A DNA stretch of 64,000 nt from Roseiarcus sp963781895 (GTDB lineage Bacteria; Pseudomonadota; Alphaproteobacteria; Rhizobiales; Beijerinckiaceae). The stretch is from positions 6,656 through 70,655 of the forward strand of contig CAWAIM010000004.1 in the NCBI GenBank assembly GCA_963781895.1, in the 5' to 3' direction. The notes beneath the pieces are model-generated. The model saw nothing but the letters and a program-made list of their open reading frames with translations. It ran no database searches and was not told the DNA's origin. Below are positions 8,351-16,833 of the stretch, in pieces. The position numbers and the translations under genes are program-made. Numbering within the stretch: the first letter of the stretch is position 1; each line of letters begins with the position of its first letter.

Positions 8351-9559
8351 TCATGGTCCTGAATAGTCCTCGAGCCGGCCGATCGCTGGCGGGCGGGTCT
8401 TGCGCAGCGTCTTTCCGATCTCTTCGACCCGGCGGAGCACACGAAGCGCGTTCCGTGACGCGATTTTCTCGAGATCGCGCTCGGAAAAGCCGCGGCGCAC
8501 CAGTTCCGCGAACAAGTGGGGGAAGCGACTGACGTTTTCCAGCCCGACGGGCGAAGCGCCGCCAAAATAGTCCGATCCAATGCCGACATGTTCGGAGCCC
8601 GCCGTCTCGACCAGGCGCACGATGTGATCGGCCACCTGTTCGAGGGTCGCCTTAGGCGCGGGGCCGCGGCTCGCCTCGATCTCGGCCAATTGGGCCTTTG
8701 GATCGGCCGCGAGCGGCGCCTTGCCATAGCCGTCGCGCGACCGGCGCAGCCAATCGCGCAAGGCCTGCGAGACAAAGCCCGGCACGAATGTGGCCATAAC
8801 GACGCCGCCGTTGGCCTTGAGACGCTGAAGCACGTCGTCAGGCGCGTTGCGCGGGTGATCGCACAAAGAATAGGCGTTAGAATGGGACAGCGTCACCGGC
8901 GCCTCGGTCACCTCCAGCACACGGCGCATCGCTTCGTGAGACGTATGGGCGAGGTCAATCAGGACGCCAAGCCGGTTGAGTTCGCCAATAACCGCACGGC
9001 CGAATGCGTTGAGCCCGTTGTTGCGCGGCGCGTCGGTCGCGGAGTCGACCCAGTCAAGGCTCTCATTGTGGCACAGCGTCATCAGCCTCACGCCCGCCGC
9101 GCGCCAGATGCGCAGGGGGCCCAGCGAATTCTCCAGCCCAACGCCGCCCTCCACCGCGATGAATGAGGCAATCTTGCCGAGGCTCTTGGCTCTCGCGTAG
9201 TCCGCCGCCCTCCGCGCTGGAAGGAACACGTCCGGGTGGGCGTCCTCCATGCGTCTGATGAGGTCAATCTGCTCCAGAGCCGTGCGCGCCGGATGAGGGG
9301 CGTTGGTTGGTTGGAACGCAGCCCAAAACTGGGCCCCGACCATGCCCTCGCGCAAGCGCGGGATGTCGGTGTCGGCGCCCTCGTGGACTTGCTTCAGATC
9401 ATAGGCGAACACGTCGCCGCGGGCGGACCTATCGATCCTGATGACCCAGGGCAGATCATTGTGCCCATCGAGCAGCGGCGCGCGCAGAAGGATCTCGCGC
9501 GCCACCGCCAATGCGTTGTCCGCCGTCCCGACGGACTCGCCCGCTGCCCCCTCGCTCAC
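8351..9559 (-). CDS. Dipeptidase, peptidase family M19
   Basis: 402-residue zinc dipeptidase of the renal dipeptidase family, which cleaves dipeptides including some with D-residues. Metal ligand motifs are in order: HND in LLDGHNDLPWVI (H33, D35), the bridging Glu in SFIAVEGGVGLEN, His in DLAHTSHEAM, and the SHSNA segment, with VGIGSDYFGG near the end. There is no clear signal peptide, so it is probably cytoplasmic. It follows degP by 13 bases in the same direction and may be co-transcribed with it. Confidence 0.93.
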   Translation of the reverse strand: MSEGAAGESVGTADNALAVAREILLRAPLLDGHNDLPWVIRIDRSARGDVFAYDLKQVHEGADTDIPRLREGMVGAQFWAAFQPTNAPHPARTALEQIDLIRRMEDAHPDVFLPARRAADYARAKSLGKIASFIAVEGGVGLENSLGPLRIWRAAGVRLMTLCHNESLDWVDSATDAPRNNGLNAFGRAVIGELNRLGVLIDLAHTSHEAMRRVLEVTEAPVTLSHSNAYSLCDHPRNAPDDVLQRLKANGGVVMATFVPGFVSQALRDWLRRSRDGYGKAPLAADPKAQLAEIEASRGPAPKATLEQVADHIVRLVETAGSEHVGIGSDYFGGASPVGLENVSRFPHLFAELVRRGFSERDLEKIASRNALRVLRRVEEIGKTLRKTRPPAIGRLEDYSGP

Positions 9560-9572
9560 CCGCTTGTCCCGC

Positions 9573-11072
9573 TCAGTTCAGCGGCACGGCGACGAAGCGC
9601 ACGACGCCTTCGCCATTCGAAACCAGCAGCAGCGCCGGCTTCTTGCCATCCTTCTTGGCGCCCTCGATCGCCTTGGCGACGTCGCTTGGACGCTCGACCG
9701 CTTGATGGTTGACCTCCTCGATGACATCGCCAGGGCGCAATCCCCGGTCCGCCGCGGCGGAACCTGGATCGACCGACGTCACGATCACTCCTTTGACGCT
9801 GTCCTTGATTTTAAATGTCTTGCGCGCTTCTTCGCCGAGACGCGAAAATTCCATTCCCAGCGCCTTGACGACGGCGTCCTGTTGCTGCGGCGCCTCTTCC
9901 TCCGCAGTTGCGACCGCGGTTTTCTTTTCGCCGTCCTCCAGACGCCCCAGCGTCACGGTCTTGGTCACCTCCGCGCCGTTGCGCACGACGACGACGTCGA
10001 CCGACTTGCCGACCGGCATGGAGGCGACCAGTCGCGGTAGATCGCGCAATTCCTTGATCTCCTTGCCGTCAAACTTGATGATAACGTCGCCGGGCATCAA
10101 CCCTGCGGGCTTGGCCGGACCCTTTTCGTCGACGCCCGCGATCAGCGCGCCGCGTGGCGCACCCAGACCCAGGCTGTCGGCGATGGTGTCGTCGACCGGC
10201 TGGATGCGCACGCCGAGCCAGCCACGCCGCGTCTCGTGAAACTGCTCGAGCTGGGCAATGACCGGGATGACGGATGCGGAAGGCGTCGCGAAACCGATGC
10301 CGATCGAACCGCCCGAGGGCGAGAGGATCGCGGTATTGATGCCGATCACTTCGCCCTGCAAGTTGAACAGTGGACCGCCCGAATTGCCCTTGTTGATCGA
10401 TGCGTCCGTCTGCAGGAAATCGTCATACGGGCCGCTGTCGATGTTGCGGTTGCGGGCTGAGATGATGCCGGCCGTCACCGTCTCGCCCAGGCCGAACGGA
10501 TTGCCAACCGCCATTACTCCATCGCCGACGCGCATCTTGTCACTGTCGCCGAATTTGACCGTCTTCAAGGGCTTGTCGCTCTCCACTTTCAGCACCGCGA
10601 CGTCGACCTTCGGGTCCTTTCCAACGACCTTGGCCTTGAGCTTGCGGCCGTCGGTAAAGATGACAACGATATCGTTGGCGTCGCCGACGACATGATTGTT
10701 GGTGATGACGATGCCGCTCGGATCGATGACGAAGCCGGAGCCCAGCGACTGGGCCTTGCGCGCGCGCGGCTGGGGATTGATGCCGTGATTCTTGAAGAAC
10801 TCTTCGAACATCTCGTCAAACGGCGTGCCCTTCGGCAAATTCGGCGCTACGCCCTTGTCTTCAATTGTTTGGGTCGCGGAAATGTTGACCACGGCTGCGG
10901 CCACCGAATCGACGAGGTCGGCCAGATTGGTCGGGCGCGCCTGGGCCGCCGCGGGAGTCGCTGGCGCGAAGGTCAGCGGGGCGCCGATCAAGACGGAAGC
11001 GACCGCCACGGCGAGCGTCGAGCGGGCGCGGCGGCGGCGCGCGGTGGGAATCCGCTTGGCTAGGTTCAGCAT
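9573..11072 (-). CDS. degP: Periplasmic serine protease DegP/HtrA (Do family)
   Basis: 499 residues. An N-terminal signal peptide (basic stretch to about residue 19, hydrophobic core, cleavage near AAAQA at 44) leads to a trypsin-like domain. The catalytic triad is H127 (TNNHVVGD), D157 (KVDVAVLK) and S231 (NKGNSGGPLF). Two PDZ domains follow at about 285-370 and 410-490. It degrades or refolds misfolded envelope proteins. It lies directly downstream of the hflK-hflC-DUF2065 genes, a grouping common in alphaproteobacteria, so membrane and periplasmic quality control are probably expressed together. Confidence 0.97.
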   Translation of the reverse strand: MLNLAKRIPTARRRRARSTLAVAVASVLIGAPLTFAPATPAAAQARPTNLADLVDSVAAAVVNISATQTIEDKGVAPNLPKGTPFDEMFEEFFKNHGINPQPRARKAQSLGSGFVIDPSGIVITNNHVVGDANDIVVIFTDGRKLKAKVVGKDPKVDVAVLKVESDKPLKTVKFGDSDKMRVGDGVMAVGNPFGLGETVTAGIISARNRNIDSGPYDDFLQTDASINKGNSGGPLFNLQGEVIGINTAILSPSGGSIGIGFATPSASVIPVIAQLEQFHETRRGWLGVRIQPVDDTIADSLGLGAPRGALIAGVDEKGPAKPAGLMPGDVIIKFDGKEIKELRDLPRLVASMPVGKSVDVVVVRNGAEVTKTVTLGRLEDGEKKTAVATAEEEAPQQQDAVVKALGMEFSRLGEEARKTFKIKDSVKGVIVTSVDPGSAAADRGLRPGDVIEEVNHQAVERPSDVAKAIEGAKKDGKKPALLLVSNGEGVVRFVAVPLN

Positions 11073-11135
11073 TGAATCCTCCTCAAATTCGTCGTCGACC
11101 GATCCCGCGGGCGTCCGCGTAGCGGAATGTACGCG

Positions 11136-11327
11136 TTACAACAGCGCGCGTGAGGCCCAGACAATCGCTACACCCAAGAGCGCCGCGCCTAGACCAACCC
11201 CACGCAGTTTCGTCGGATCCTCACGCGCGGCTGCCGCCATGCGCCTGCGCATCGAATCGGTGAAGCCGGCCATCAGCAATCCCTCGATGGCGAAAACGAG
11301 CCCAATCGCCGCGCCGAAGTCACGCAC
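11136..11327 (-). CDS. Small membrane protein, DUF2065 family
   Basis: 63 residues from a GTG start one base after the hflC stop. Two hydrophobic helices (FGAAIGLVFAIEGLLMAGF and GVGLGAALLGVAIVWAS) flank a basic cytoplasmic loop with the MRRRMAAAAREDPTKLRGVG segment found in DUF2065 (YjeT-like) proteins. It is translationally linked to hflC and precedes degP. Role unknown; its constant position beside hflKC suggests a part in FtsH-linked membrane quality control. Confidence 0.85.
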   Translation of the reverse strand: MRDFGAAIGLVFAIEGLLMAGFTDSMRRRMAAAAREDPTKLRGVGLGAALLGVAIVWASRALL

Positions 11328-11328
11328 G

Positions 11329-12255
11329 TCATTCGGCCTTCGCCGACGGCGCCGGAGCGCTCTCCTTCGCCGGAGCGCTCTCCCGCGCCGGAGTTGGCGT
11401 TGAGAAATAGCGGAAGAAGTCCGACTTGGGGCTGACCAGCGCCCGTGTATCGCCTTTGAAGGCGTTCTCGTAGGCCTGCATGGAACGGTAGAACGCGAAG
11501 AACTCGGGATCGGCGCCATAGGCCTCGGCGAAAATGCGGTTGCGCTCGCCGTCGCCCTCGCCGCGGATCTGCTGGGCCTGTTGTTGGGCCTGGGCGGTGA
11601 TGACGGTGACTTTGCGATCGGCCTCCGCCTTGATCGTCTGGCTTTCCTGCGACCCTTTCGCGCGATAGGAGGCGGCGCGCTGCTGCCGCTCGGTCTGCAT
11701 GCGGCGGAATACGGCTTCCGAGTTTTCGGGCGGCAAATCGGCGCGCTTGATGCGCACGTCGACGACGGCAAGGCCGAAGCGCTTGGCGCCGGCGATCATC
11801 TGGTCGCGGATGTCGGCCATCAGCGCGTCGCGCTTGTCGCGCACGATGTCGGTGATCGAGGCTTCCGACAGCGTGCGGCGAAGCGCGGAGTTCAGCATCC
11901 CGCCCAACTGCGCGTCCGCGCCGCGCGTGTTGGCGACGGACTGATAAAACAACAGAGGATCGGCGATTCGGTAACGCACGAAAGCGTCGACATCGAGGCG
12001 TTGATTGTCGGCGACGAGCACCTCCTGGCGTTCGTCATTGAGCGCCAGAATGCGCTTGTCGACATACACGACGGCATCGATGAGCGGCCATTTGAAATAA
12101 AGGCCCGGGGCGCCGATCAGATCGCGGATCGGCTGGCCGAAGCGCAGTACCAGCGCCTGCTCGGTCGGATCGACGATGAACATCGACAACGACGCTACGA
12201 AAAGGACGATCGCCGCCAGGACGGCGATCACCGCTCCGTTCATGGAGGGTCTCAT
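11329..12255 (-). CDS. hflC: HflC, SPFH-domain modulator of FtsH
   Basis: 308 residues: one N-terminal transmembrane helix (AVIAVLAAIVLFVASLSMFIV), an SPFH/band 7 domain at about 30-200, and a long charged helix (AEADRKVTVITAQAQQQAQQIRGEGDGERN). A low-complexity Ala/Pro tail ends it. With HflK it forms a large cage around the membrane protease FtsH. Its ATG overlaps the hflK stop by 4 bases, which supports coupled translation and equal amounts. Confidence 0.97.
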   Translation of the reverse strand: MRPSMNGAVIAVLAAIVLFVASLSMFIVDPTEQALVLRFGQPIRDLIGAPGLYFKWPLIDAVVYVDKRILALNDERQEVLVADNQRLDVDAFVRYRIADPLLFYQSVANTRGADAQLGGMLNSALRRTLSEASITDIVRDKRDALMADIRDQMIAGAKRFGLAVVDVRIKRADLPPENSEAVFRRMQTERQQRAASYRAKGSQESQTIKAEADRKVTVITAQAQQQAQQIRGEGDGERNRIFAEAYGADPEFFAFYRSMQAYENAFKGDTRALVSPKSDFFRYFSTPTPARESAPAKESAPAPSAKAE

Positions 12256-13364
12256 TTCGCGCCCCCCGGGGTGTTGGTCTGCAACTGGTCGAGCGCAATA
12301 TAGGGCACGGGCGCGCTCACCGACCTCGTGTCGATGAACGTCTTGTTCATGGGGCCGAGCACTCGTTCCATCGTCTCGAGATACATGCGCTCGCGAGTGA
12401 CGCCCGGCGCCTTTTTGTACTGTTCATAAATCTGATCGTAACGCGCCGTCTGGCCCTTGGCCTCGAGGATCGTCTGCTCGCGATAGGCCTTGGCCTCGGC
12501 GAGGATGCGCGCCGCGCCGCCTTCCGCCTCCGGCACCACCTTGTTGGCGTAGGTCTCGGCTTCGTTCACGGCGCGCTGTTGGTCCTGTTGGGCGGCGGTC
12601 ACGTCCCGGTAGGCGGAAATGACCTGGCTTGGCGCGTCGACCGACTGCAGCTGAACCTGTTTGACGAGAATGCCCGCCCGGTAGCTGTCGAGGACGTCCT
12701 GCATCCGCTTCTGCACGTCGGTTTCCACCGACCGGCGGTCGGTCGTGAGTATGCCGTCAATGGTCTGTCGACCGACGACTTCGCGCATAATGCTTTCGGC
12801 GACCGCCTTAACCGTCTCGCGGGGGTTGAGAATGTTGAATACGTAGTCCTCCGGCTTGGCCGGATCGATCTGCCAGATCGCCCGAAAGTGAACGTCGACG
12901 ATGTTCTTGTCGCCGGTCAACATCTGGCTTTCCTCGGGAATGTCGGCGTTCGAGCCAAGACTACGGTAGCCAATCTCGGTGATCTGCTGGTCCCAGACCG
13001 GGACCTTGATCACGGTGCCGATCGGCCAGGGCCAGTTTGTGTTGAGTCCGGCGGTCGTCTTGCCGGTATAGCGGCCGAGGACAAGATTTATTCCGACTTC
13101 GTTCGGCTGAACCGTGTAGAAAGTGCCCCAAGCGAACCAGAGCAAAAGCGCCGCGAGCGCGAGAAGCAGGATGCCGCGGCCGCCTAGGCCTTTCCCGCCG
13201 CCGCTTCTTCCCGTTCCGCCAGGCGCCAGCTTGCCAATAGCTTCCTGGACGCGGCGAATGATATCTTCGAGGTCGCCCGGAGGTTGGCCCCCGGACGGCC
13301 CTTGGCCCCATGGACCTCGTCCGGAGGAGCGCCACGGTCCGCCGCCTTGATTGTTCCAGGACAT
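12252..13364 (-). CDS. hflK: HflK, SPFH-domain modulator of FtsH
   Basis: 370 residues. A Gly/Pro-rich cytoplasmic N-terminus (MSWNNQGGGPWRSSGRGPWG) precedes a transmembrane helix at about 65-90 (GILLLALAALLLWFAWGTFY). An SPFH domain and a coiled-coil segment (DQQRAVNEAETYANKVVPEA) follow. It is the first gene of hflK-hflC-DUF2065-degP. The N-terminal Gly-rich part is as usual for HflK. Confidence 0.97.
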   Translation of the reverse strand: MSWNNQGGGPWRSSGRGPWGQGPSGGQPPGDLEDIIRRVQEAIGKLAPGGTGRSGGGKGLGGRGILLLALAALLLWFAWGTFYTVQPNEVGINLVLGRYTGKTTAGLNTNWPWPIGTVIKVPVWDQQITEIGYRSLGSNADIPEESQMLTGDKNIVDVHFRAIWQIDPAKPEDYVFNILNPRETVKAVAESIMREVVGRQTIDGILTTDRRSVETDVQKRMQDVLDSYRAGILVKQVQLQSVDAPSQVISAYRDVTAAQQDQQRAVNEAETYANKVVPEAEGGAARILAEAKAYREQTILEAKGQTARYDQIYEQYKKAPGVTRERMYLETMERVLGPMNKTFIDTRSVSAPVPYIALDQLQTNTPGGAK

Positions 13365-13487
13365 CCGATCCCCTTGCCGGTCGCCGGCCGATGCTTCGGG
13401 CGCTTATATAGGGAAGTCTGGCGGCGCGGCAACGGACGCTTGCGCCGCCCGAGTTTCGCCGCAGTTCGTTCGACAGGAAGTCTCGCG

Positions 13488-14801
13488 TCAATCGGGGGCT
13501 GCTTCGCCTTCCTGATCCGGAGCGCGCGCGCCGGCTTCGCGCAACGCGAGCGGCGTGATGCGCAGCGCTGCGATTCGGTTGCGCTGCTTGCGCAGAACCT
13601 CGAAGCGGAAACCGTAGAAGCTGAAAGTCTGCCTCGGCTCGGGGATGGCGCGCGCTTCGTGAATGACGAGGCCGGCGACGGTGGCCGCTTCCTCGTCGGG
13701 GACGCTCCAGCCCATCGCGCGATTGAGATCGCGGATCGTCACGGAGCCGTCGACAACGACCGAGCCGTCGCGCTGTTTGCGTACTCCCTGCACCGCGAGG
13801 TCATGCTCGTCGCGAATATCGCCGACAATTTCCTCAATGATGTCCTCGAGCGTCACCATCCCTTGCACGACGCCATATTCGTCGACGACCAGCGCGGAAT
13901 GGGTCTTGCGGCGTAGGAATGCCTGCAGCTGGTCGCGCAGCGTCGTCGACTCAGGGATGAACCAAGCCTCGAGTATCAGATCGGCGATCTTGACCTTGTT
14001 GGCGTCGCCACCGGCCGCGACATAGGCGCGCAGAAGGTCCTTGGCGTGCAGGACGCCGATGATATTGTCTGGCTCCCCTCGCCAAAGCGGCATCCTTGTA
14101 TAGGGCGACGCGATCACTTCACGCACAAGTTCCCCGGGCGGAAGATCGGCGTCGATGAGCTGGACCTTTGTCCGGTGCACCATCACGTCCGACACCGTGA
14201 TTTCTGAGAGCTCCAACAGTCCGCCGAACATGTCGCGCTCGGCGCGCTGGACCTCGCCCTCGCGGTGCAGGATGTCGACGGCCCCCATCAACTCCTCGTG
14301 GCCGGAAACGCCAGGATCTTGCTCGACGAGCGAGACGCCGCACAGTCGTAAAACCCCGCGCACGATGGCCTCGACCGCAACGACGATCGGACCGAATACT
14401 CGAACGAAGAACAGAACGAGTGGCGCGATCAACAGCGACACCCGATCGGGATAGCCGATTGCGATTGTTTTGGGCATCACCTCACCGAAAACAACAATGA
14501 TCGCGGTCATGATGGCTGTCGCGGCCCACACCCCGCGGTCGCCGTAGAGCTCGAGAAGGACGCTGGTGGCGATCGCCGACGAGCCGATCGTGACGAACTG
14601 GCCGCCGAGCAACATCGAGCTGATGAGCCGGCTGCGCATGCCGATCAGTCGCGTCACCAGCTTCGCCCGATGATCGCCGGCCATTTCGAGCGCATGCATC
14701 CGCGCGCGTGACGCGGCGGTCAAAGCCGTCTCGGCGGCGGCGAAGAACGCCGCGGCCGCTACGCTCAAGACGATAACGAGTAGGTCGAGGGTGTAATACA
14801 T
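13488..14801 (-). CDS. CNNM/CorC-like membrane protein with CBS domains (hemolysin family)
   Basis: 437 residues. The N-terminal CNNM (DUF21) domain has four hydrophobic helices to about residue 155 and the motifs AAETALTAASRARM and VFGEVMPKTIAIG. A CBS pair (about 200-325: VSDVMVHRTKVQLID, LVVDEYGVVQGMVTLEDIIEEIVG) and a C-terminal CorC_HlyC domain follow. Such proteins are linked to Mg2+/Co2+ efflux; the hemolysin name is historical. It lies 58 bases after aroKB in the same direction. Confidence 0.93.
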   Translation of the reverse strand: MYYTLDLLVIVLSVAAAAFFAAAETALTAASRARMHALEMAGDHRAKLVTRLIGMRSRLISSMLLGGQFVTIGSSAIATSVLLELYGDRGVWAATAIMTAIIVVFGEVMPKTIAIGYPDRVSLLIAPLVLFFVRVFGPIVVAVEAIVRGVLRLCGVSLVEQDPGVSGHEELMGAVDILHREGEVQRAERDMFGGLLELSEITVSDVMVHRTKVQLIDADLPPGELVREVIASPYTRMPLWRGEPDNIIGVLHAKDLLRAYVAAGGDANKVKIADLILEAWFIPESTTLRDQLQAFLRRKTHSALVVDEYGVVQGMVTLEDIIEEIVGDIRDEHDLAVQGVRKQRDGSVVVDGSVTIRDLNRAMGWSVPDEEAATVAGLVIHEARAIPEPRQTFSFYGFRFEVLRKQRNRIAALRITPLALREAGARAPDQEGEAAPD

Positions 14802-14859
14802 GACCGATTTATACCACCGCCAAAGCGCGCTAGCAGCGCGAGAGAGGCTGTCTTTTGGG

Positions 14860-16554
14860 TCAAAGGGTCAATTCGCGGCTCAGGAACGCCGAGACGTTCG
14901 CCTCGTCTACGGCTCGAGCGACGAAACTCCTGCCGATCCCCTTGGCGAGAATGAACGTCAGCCGACCGCGCTCGACCTTCTTGTCTTGCCGCATGGCGAC
15001 CAGAATGTCCTCCGGGTTCGTCCCGAGGCCGGGAATTTCGCGAATGCGCGTCGGCAATCCGACCGCCTTCAAGTGGGCTTCGACCCGCGTCGCGTCCTGC
15101 CCCGGACAAAAGCCCAGATCGCGCGAGAAGCGGAAAGCTGAGGCCATGCCGACGGCGACGCCCTCGCCATGCACAAGTCGGTCCGAATCGTAGTGAGTAA
15201 GGCTCTCGAAGGCGTGGCCGAAGGTGTGGCCGAGATTAAGCAGCGCCCGCTCGCCTTGCTCGGTTTCGTCGGCGACGACCACACGCGCCTTGGCCGCGCA
15301 GCTCGTTGCGATCGCCTCGGCGCGCGCGGGGCCGCCGGCGAACACTTCGCGCCAATTTCCTTCCAGGAAATCGAAGAAATCCCGGTCGCCGATGAGCCCA
15401 TATTTGACCACCTCGGCATATCCGGCGCGAAACTCGCGCCCGCTCAAACTATCCAGGCTGCTCAAGTCGGCGAGAACCAGCGAAGGTTGATGGAAGGCGC
15501 CGACAAGATTCTTGCCATAGGGCGAATTGACGCCGGTCTTGCCGCCAACGCTTGAATCGACCTGCGAAAGAAGGGTGGTCGGGATTTGGACGAGTCGCAC
15601 GCCCCTGCGCACACTGGCGGCGCAGAACCCGGCGAGGTCGCCGATGACGCCGCCGCCCAGTGCGATCACGACGTCGCGCCGCTCGATGCGAGCTTCGATC
15701 AGCGCGTCGCAGACACGCGCGAATTCGGCGTACGACTTCGTCGCCTCGCCCGGCGGGCAGATGACCGATGTCGAGCGCAGTCCGGCATTGGCGAGGCTCG
15801 ACGACAGACGGGCGAGGTAGAGCGGCGCGACATTTGCGTCGGTCACGATAGCGCACGTGGCGTCTGGGGCGATCCTGGCGATTTCGGCGCCCGCCGCATC
15901 AATGAGGCCGGGGCCGATGAGAATCGAATAGGCGCGCGCGCCGAGCGCAACGTCGACGCGGCGCCTTACGGCTGATGACGCCGGGCCCTTCTCATACAAG
16001 AACTCGGCGAGCTGGCGCAGGACGACCTCGACCACCGCGTCATGTGGTCCGTCGCGAGAATCAATTGTCAAGTCGGCGAGCGCATAGATCGGCGAGCGCT
16101 CTTCCAAGAGACGGCGCAATGTTTGTTCAGGGTTGGCGGTTTTCAGCAACGGCCGGTTGGATTTCTTGCGCACGCGCGCCAGTAAGACCTCGACATCAGG
16201 CTTTAGCCAGATCGAAACGCCATGCGCCGCGATGTTTTCCCGCGTCGTCCGGTTCATGAAAGCGCCGCCGCCGGCGGCTATCACTTGCGGTCCGGCCTTG
16301 AGAAGGCGGGCGATGACCTTGCGCTCGCCGTCGCGGAAATAGGCTTCGCCGAACCGTTCAAAAATCTCCGGGACAGTCAGTTGGGCGCCGGCCTCGATTT
16401 CCGCGTCGGCATCGACAAAGGGCAACCCAAGCCTCGCGGCAAGCCGCTTGCCGACCGACGTCTTCCCAGCCCCCATCATTCCGACAAGCACCACCGAGCG
16501 GCCGCACAATGCGGCGGCTATCCGTCCAGCGTCGGTCGGCTGACTTTGACCCAT
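14860..16554 (-). CDS. aroKB: Bifunctional shikimate kinase / 3-dehydroquinate synthase
   Basis: 564 residues in one frame combining two shikimate-pathway enzymes. Residues 1-190 are shikimate kinase (P-loop GMMGAGKTS at 25-33, FVDADAEIE, and GGGAFM). From about 200 to the end is 3-dehydroquinate synthase (GEATKSYAEF, GGGVIGDLAGFCA, TTLLSQVDSSVGGKTGVN, LNLGHTFGHAFE). The ATG at 16554 was chosen since the family N-terminus starts about 20 residues before the P-loop; a longer open frame upstream has no similarity. Related bacteria often have separate, adjacent aroK and aroB; fused forms are known in Alphaproteobacteria. Confidence 0.94.
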   Translation of the reverse strand: MGQSQPTDAGRIAAALCGRSVVLVGMMGAGKTSVGKRLAARLGLPFVDADAEIEAGAQLTVPEIFERFGEAYFRDGERKVIARLLKAGPQVIAAGGGAFMNRTTRENIAAHGVSIWLKPDVEVLLARVRKKSNRPLLKTANPEQTLRRLLEERSPIYALADLTIDSRDGPHDAVVEVVLRQLAEFLYEKGPASSAVRRRVDVALGARAYSILIGPGLIDAAGAEIARIAPDATCAIVTDANVAPLYLARLSSSLANAGLRSTSVICPPGEATKSYAEFARVCDALIEARIERRDVVIALGGGVIGDLAGFCAASVRRGVRLVQIPTTLLSQVDSSVGGKTGVNSPYGKNLVGAFHQPSLVLADLSSLDSLSGREFRAGYAEVVKYGLIGDRDFFDFLEGNWREVFAGGPARAEAIATSCAAKARVVVADETEQGERALLNLGHTFGHAFESLTHYDSDRLVHGEGVAVGMASAFRFSRDLGFCPGQDATRVEAHLKAVGLPTRIREIPGLGTNPEDILVAMRQDKKVERGRLTFILAKGIGRSFVARAVDEANVSAFLSRELTL

Positions 16555-16833
16555 GAACCCTCGACTTCGCCCACGCTCATTTTCGCAGGGTCCCTTACAG
16601 GAATTGGGCGGCCAACGCGACTGCGGCGCGGCGGCTTGCCCAGCCCCATGCTCTCGCCCGCTTTTGAACGCCTTGCGCGCCGCGTCCGTTCTTGCAACCA
16701 TATCAAACGCGCGACCGGAATTCGTCACAGTCGTCGCCGAGGCCGAAATGCCTTTGTCGACGGATGGGAATGAAAATCGAAAGAGACGACGCACGGCTTC
16801 GCTGCGTCGCGAAACGCTTGAGGGAGGCCGACC

